Source: a bacterium
Lineage (GTDB): Bacteria > Patescibacteriota > JAUYIX01
Direction of reading: 5' to 3'
DNA: 6,067 bases
Assembly: GCA_030688115.1 (NCBI GenBank)
Contig: JAUYIX010000070.1
Span: 1-6,067, forward strand
Shown here: positions 4,951-6,067 of the stretch, piece by piece
Layout of the letters: each line of letters starts with the position of its first letter
How positions within the stretch are numbered: the stretch's first letter is position 1
Notes under the pieces: generated by a model
The model's input: the letters and a program-made list of their open reading frames with translations, nothing else
Database searches by the model: none
What the model was told of the DNA's origin: nothing
Program-made: the position numbers and the translations under genes

Positions 4951-6067
4951 TCCAGGCAAAGTCAAACCAAAAGTCGCTGTCGCCGGTGCCGTTGGTACCG
5001 TGCTCGGTCAGTGCCGCACCCAAAGTCGTTACAAATACGTTGCTGCTACCATCCCAAACGACCGTCCAGACGTCCTGATCGGTAGCACCCATAACCGCCA
5101 TGATGTCATCGCTGCGCGGATCAGCAATAAGTTCTACCGCCTCAAGCAGATCCCCGATAGTAACCATCGCGGTATCGGTAGAAAAAGTGTTTGTGGACGG
5201 GTCGTAAGTCCGATATTTGGGGAACTGCCGCGGCGACCCGTTGCCGCCTGAGTACAGCGCCAAACCGCGGTCCCCACCGACACGCTCATAGACAAAATCA
5301 AAACTGCGCTCGGTACCCGGCCCGGTATCCGTGTCCAAAACTCCGTTTGTGGGCGACGACCAAGAGGGTGTCGTGTCACTCTCAAGACAGGTAATGTCAG
5401 CATTTGCATCCTCAAAACAGCCAACGTATTCAAGTGCGGCCGGATTGTCCTCAACCGTCGCCGCCTGGACATTGGCACCGATACTAATGTTCTCTACGGT
5501 GCCGCCCCAAGACCCAAAAGCGCCTCCGGTCCGGTCAAAAATTCGGATATTGGGAGCAGAATCATTAGCCTCGTTATAAATGAGTCCGCCTCTGGTTAAA
5601 TCGCTTTGACTCCAGGTGAACTCGGCTAAATCAAATTGATCAAAACCGGGGCTATCGCCCGGATCGGCATGCTCGGTTAATCCGCCCCAAGATGTGCCAT
5701 CAAACAGAGCCGTATTGGTGTCGTTACCCGTATCAAACGTGGTCATCATCGCCTCGTTGGTCCCTGAGCGACCCGCCACGTGCAGCCAGGTCGGGTTGCC
5801 GCCAACGTCCAAGGTGCCGGCGGCTGACGACCAGGTCGTGCCATCCCAGGTGCGATACAGTGGTGTGTTGTCGTTGTTATCAAAGACAAGCAAAAAATCT
5901 CCGCCCGAGAGATAGGCACCGTCAAGATTCTGCGCTCCGGCATCTGCTGTGCCGGCCCAAGATGCCAACGTGATCAGATTACCCCAAGATGTGGTGCCGC
6001 CATCCCAGACTTGGGCGTACATGTACGTATCGGCTCCGGGTCCGTTTGCGGAGTGCTTAGTCAAAAG
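4940..6067 (-). CDS. Large extracellular WDG-repeat, beta-propeller-like protein (5' end beyond window)
   Basis: The frame is open to the window edge with no upstream stop, so the N-terminus is missing; a TTG at 6064 is not accepted as the start. Counting from that TTG, units of about 48-59 residues each carry a [WFY]-D-G-like turn: WDGG at 20, WDGT at 73, FDGT at 121, FDRT at 176, a degenerate one near 228, YDPS at 287 and WDGS at 337. Several also show hydrophobic strand pairs such as FDFVYERVGGDRGLALYSG. The last residues (FWFDFAWNEF) match the first strand of a unit, as expected if the chain closes a propeller. Composition is rich in Asp, Gly, Thr and Trp, with only two Cys (216 and 226), typical of surface proteins. 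No catalytic motif was seen. It overlaps the downstream prepilin gene by 11 bases. An adhesin role is inferred from this context. It could also be a generic repeat surface protein. Confidence 0.8.
   Translation of the reverse strand, partial: LLTKHSANGPGADTYMYAQVWDGGTTSWGNLITLASWAGTADAGAQNLDGAYLSGGDFLLVFDNNDNTPLYRTWDGTTWSSAAGTLDVGGNPTWLHVAGRSGTNEAMMTTFDTGNDTNTALFDGTSWGGLTEHADPGDSPGFDQFDLAEFTWSQSDLTRGGLIYNEANDSAPNIRIFDRTGGAFGSWGGTVENISIGANVQAATVEDNPAALEYVGCFEDANADITCLESDTTPSWSSPTNGVLDTDTGPGTERSFDFVYERVGGDRGLALYSGGNGSPRQFPKYRTYDPSTNTFSTDTAMVTIGDLLEAVELIADPRSDDIMAVMGATDQDVWTVVWDGSSNVFVTTLGAALTEHGTNGTGDSDFWFDFAWNEF

Noticed and set aside
4481..5251. A 256-codon open frame on the plus strand opposite the pilin and propeller genes.
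   Set aside because: Its product has no recognisable domain, while the minus strand encodes a classical prepilin signal and regular WDG repeats over the same bases. It is a GC-driven shadow frame.
1..6067. Use of a recoded TGA (as glycine in Gracilibacteria/Absconditabacteria), because no long gene here ends in TGA.
   Set aside because: clpP, rny and the HU gene are full length with no in-frame TGA and use normal GGN glycine codons. Seven or fewer stops are too few to infer recoding.
1..6067. CRISPR array, insertion sequence or attachment site.
   Set aside because: No regularly spaced direct repeats, transposase, terminal inverted repeats or integrase were found. The tRNA 3' end is not duplicated in the window.

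Overview
The window looks like chromosomal DNA from a bacterium of the Patescibacteria (Candidate Phyla Radiation, CPR), perhaps a Parcubacteria-type lineage. This placement is an inference from gene content: a two-helix T4SS-type pilin, prepilin-like proteins with a G|Y cleavage site and an ALADAC-type motif, and a WDG-repeat extracellular protein, alongside ordinary bacterial clpP, rny, HU and tRNA-Pro. No start codon in the window has a clear Shine-Dalgarno sequence. The standard code with TGA as stop fits all long genes, although every stop seen is TAA or TAG.

Plus strand, 20-3878: clpP (ATP-dependent protease subunit) is followed closely by a secreted membrane protein. That protein has a signal peptide, a VirB2/TrbC-like two-helix pilin core, a Gly/Pro/Thr linker and a C-terminal domain carrying an HxxGxxxD...HxD signature like that of M15-type peptidoglycan peptidases. 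Next comes a 312-base stretch without a confident gene. It holds an AT-rich in-frame continuation, a possible 37-residue basic peptide with an internal repeat, a promoter-like site and a strong inverted repeat just before rny. Then come rny (RNase Y, membrane-anchored endoribonuclease), a GC-rich stem-loop, and a gene for an HU-family DNA-binding protein. A complete tRNA-Pro(UGG) with encoded CCA follows at 3930-4006.

Minus strand, 4041-6067: three overlapping genes converge on the tRNA. In transcription order they are a large WDG-repeat beta-propeller-like protein (its 5' part lies beyond the window), a prepilin with the classical Glu at +5, and a second prepilin-like protein without that Glu. 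The arrangement recalls the PilY1/PilW/PilX tip complex of type IV pili: a propeller adhesin made together with minor pilins. That functional reading is inference from architecture, not from sequence identity.

The window therefore mixes housekeeping functions (protein turnover, RNA turnover, nucleoid, tRNA) with two cell-surface systems. The most interesting points are the pilin fused to a putative cell-wall peptidase, the propeller plus minor pilin operon, and the structured leader upstream of rny.
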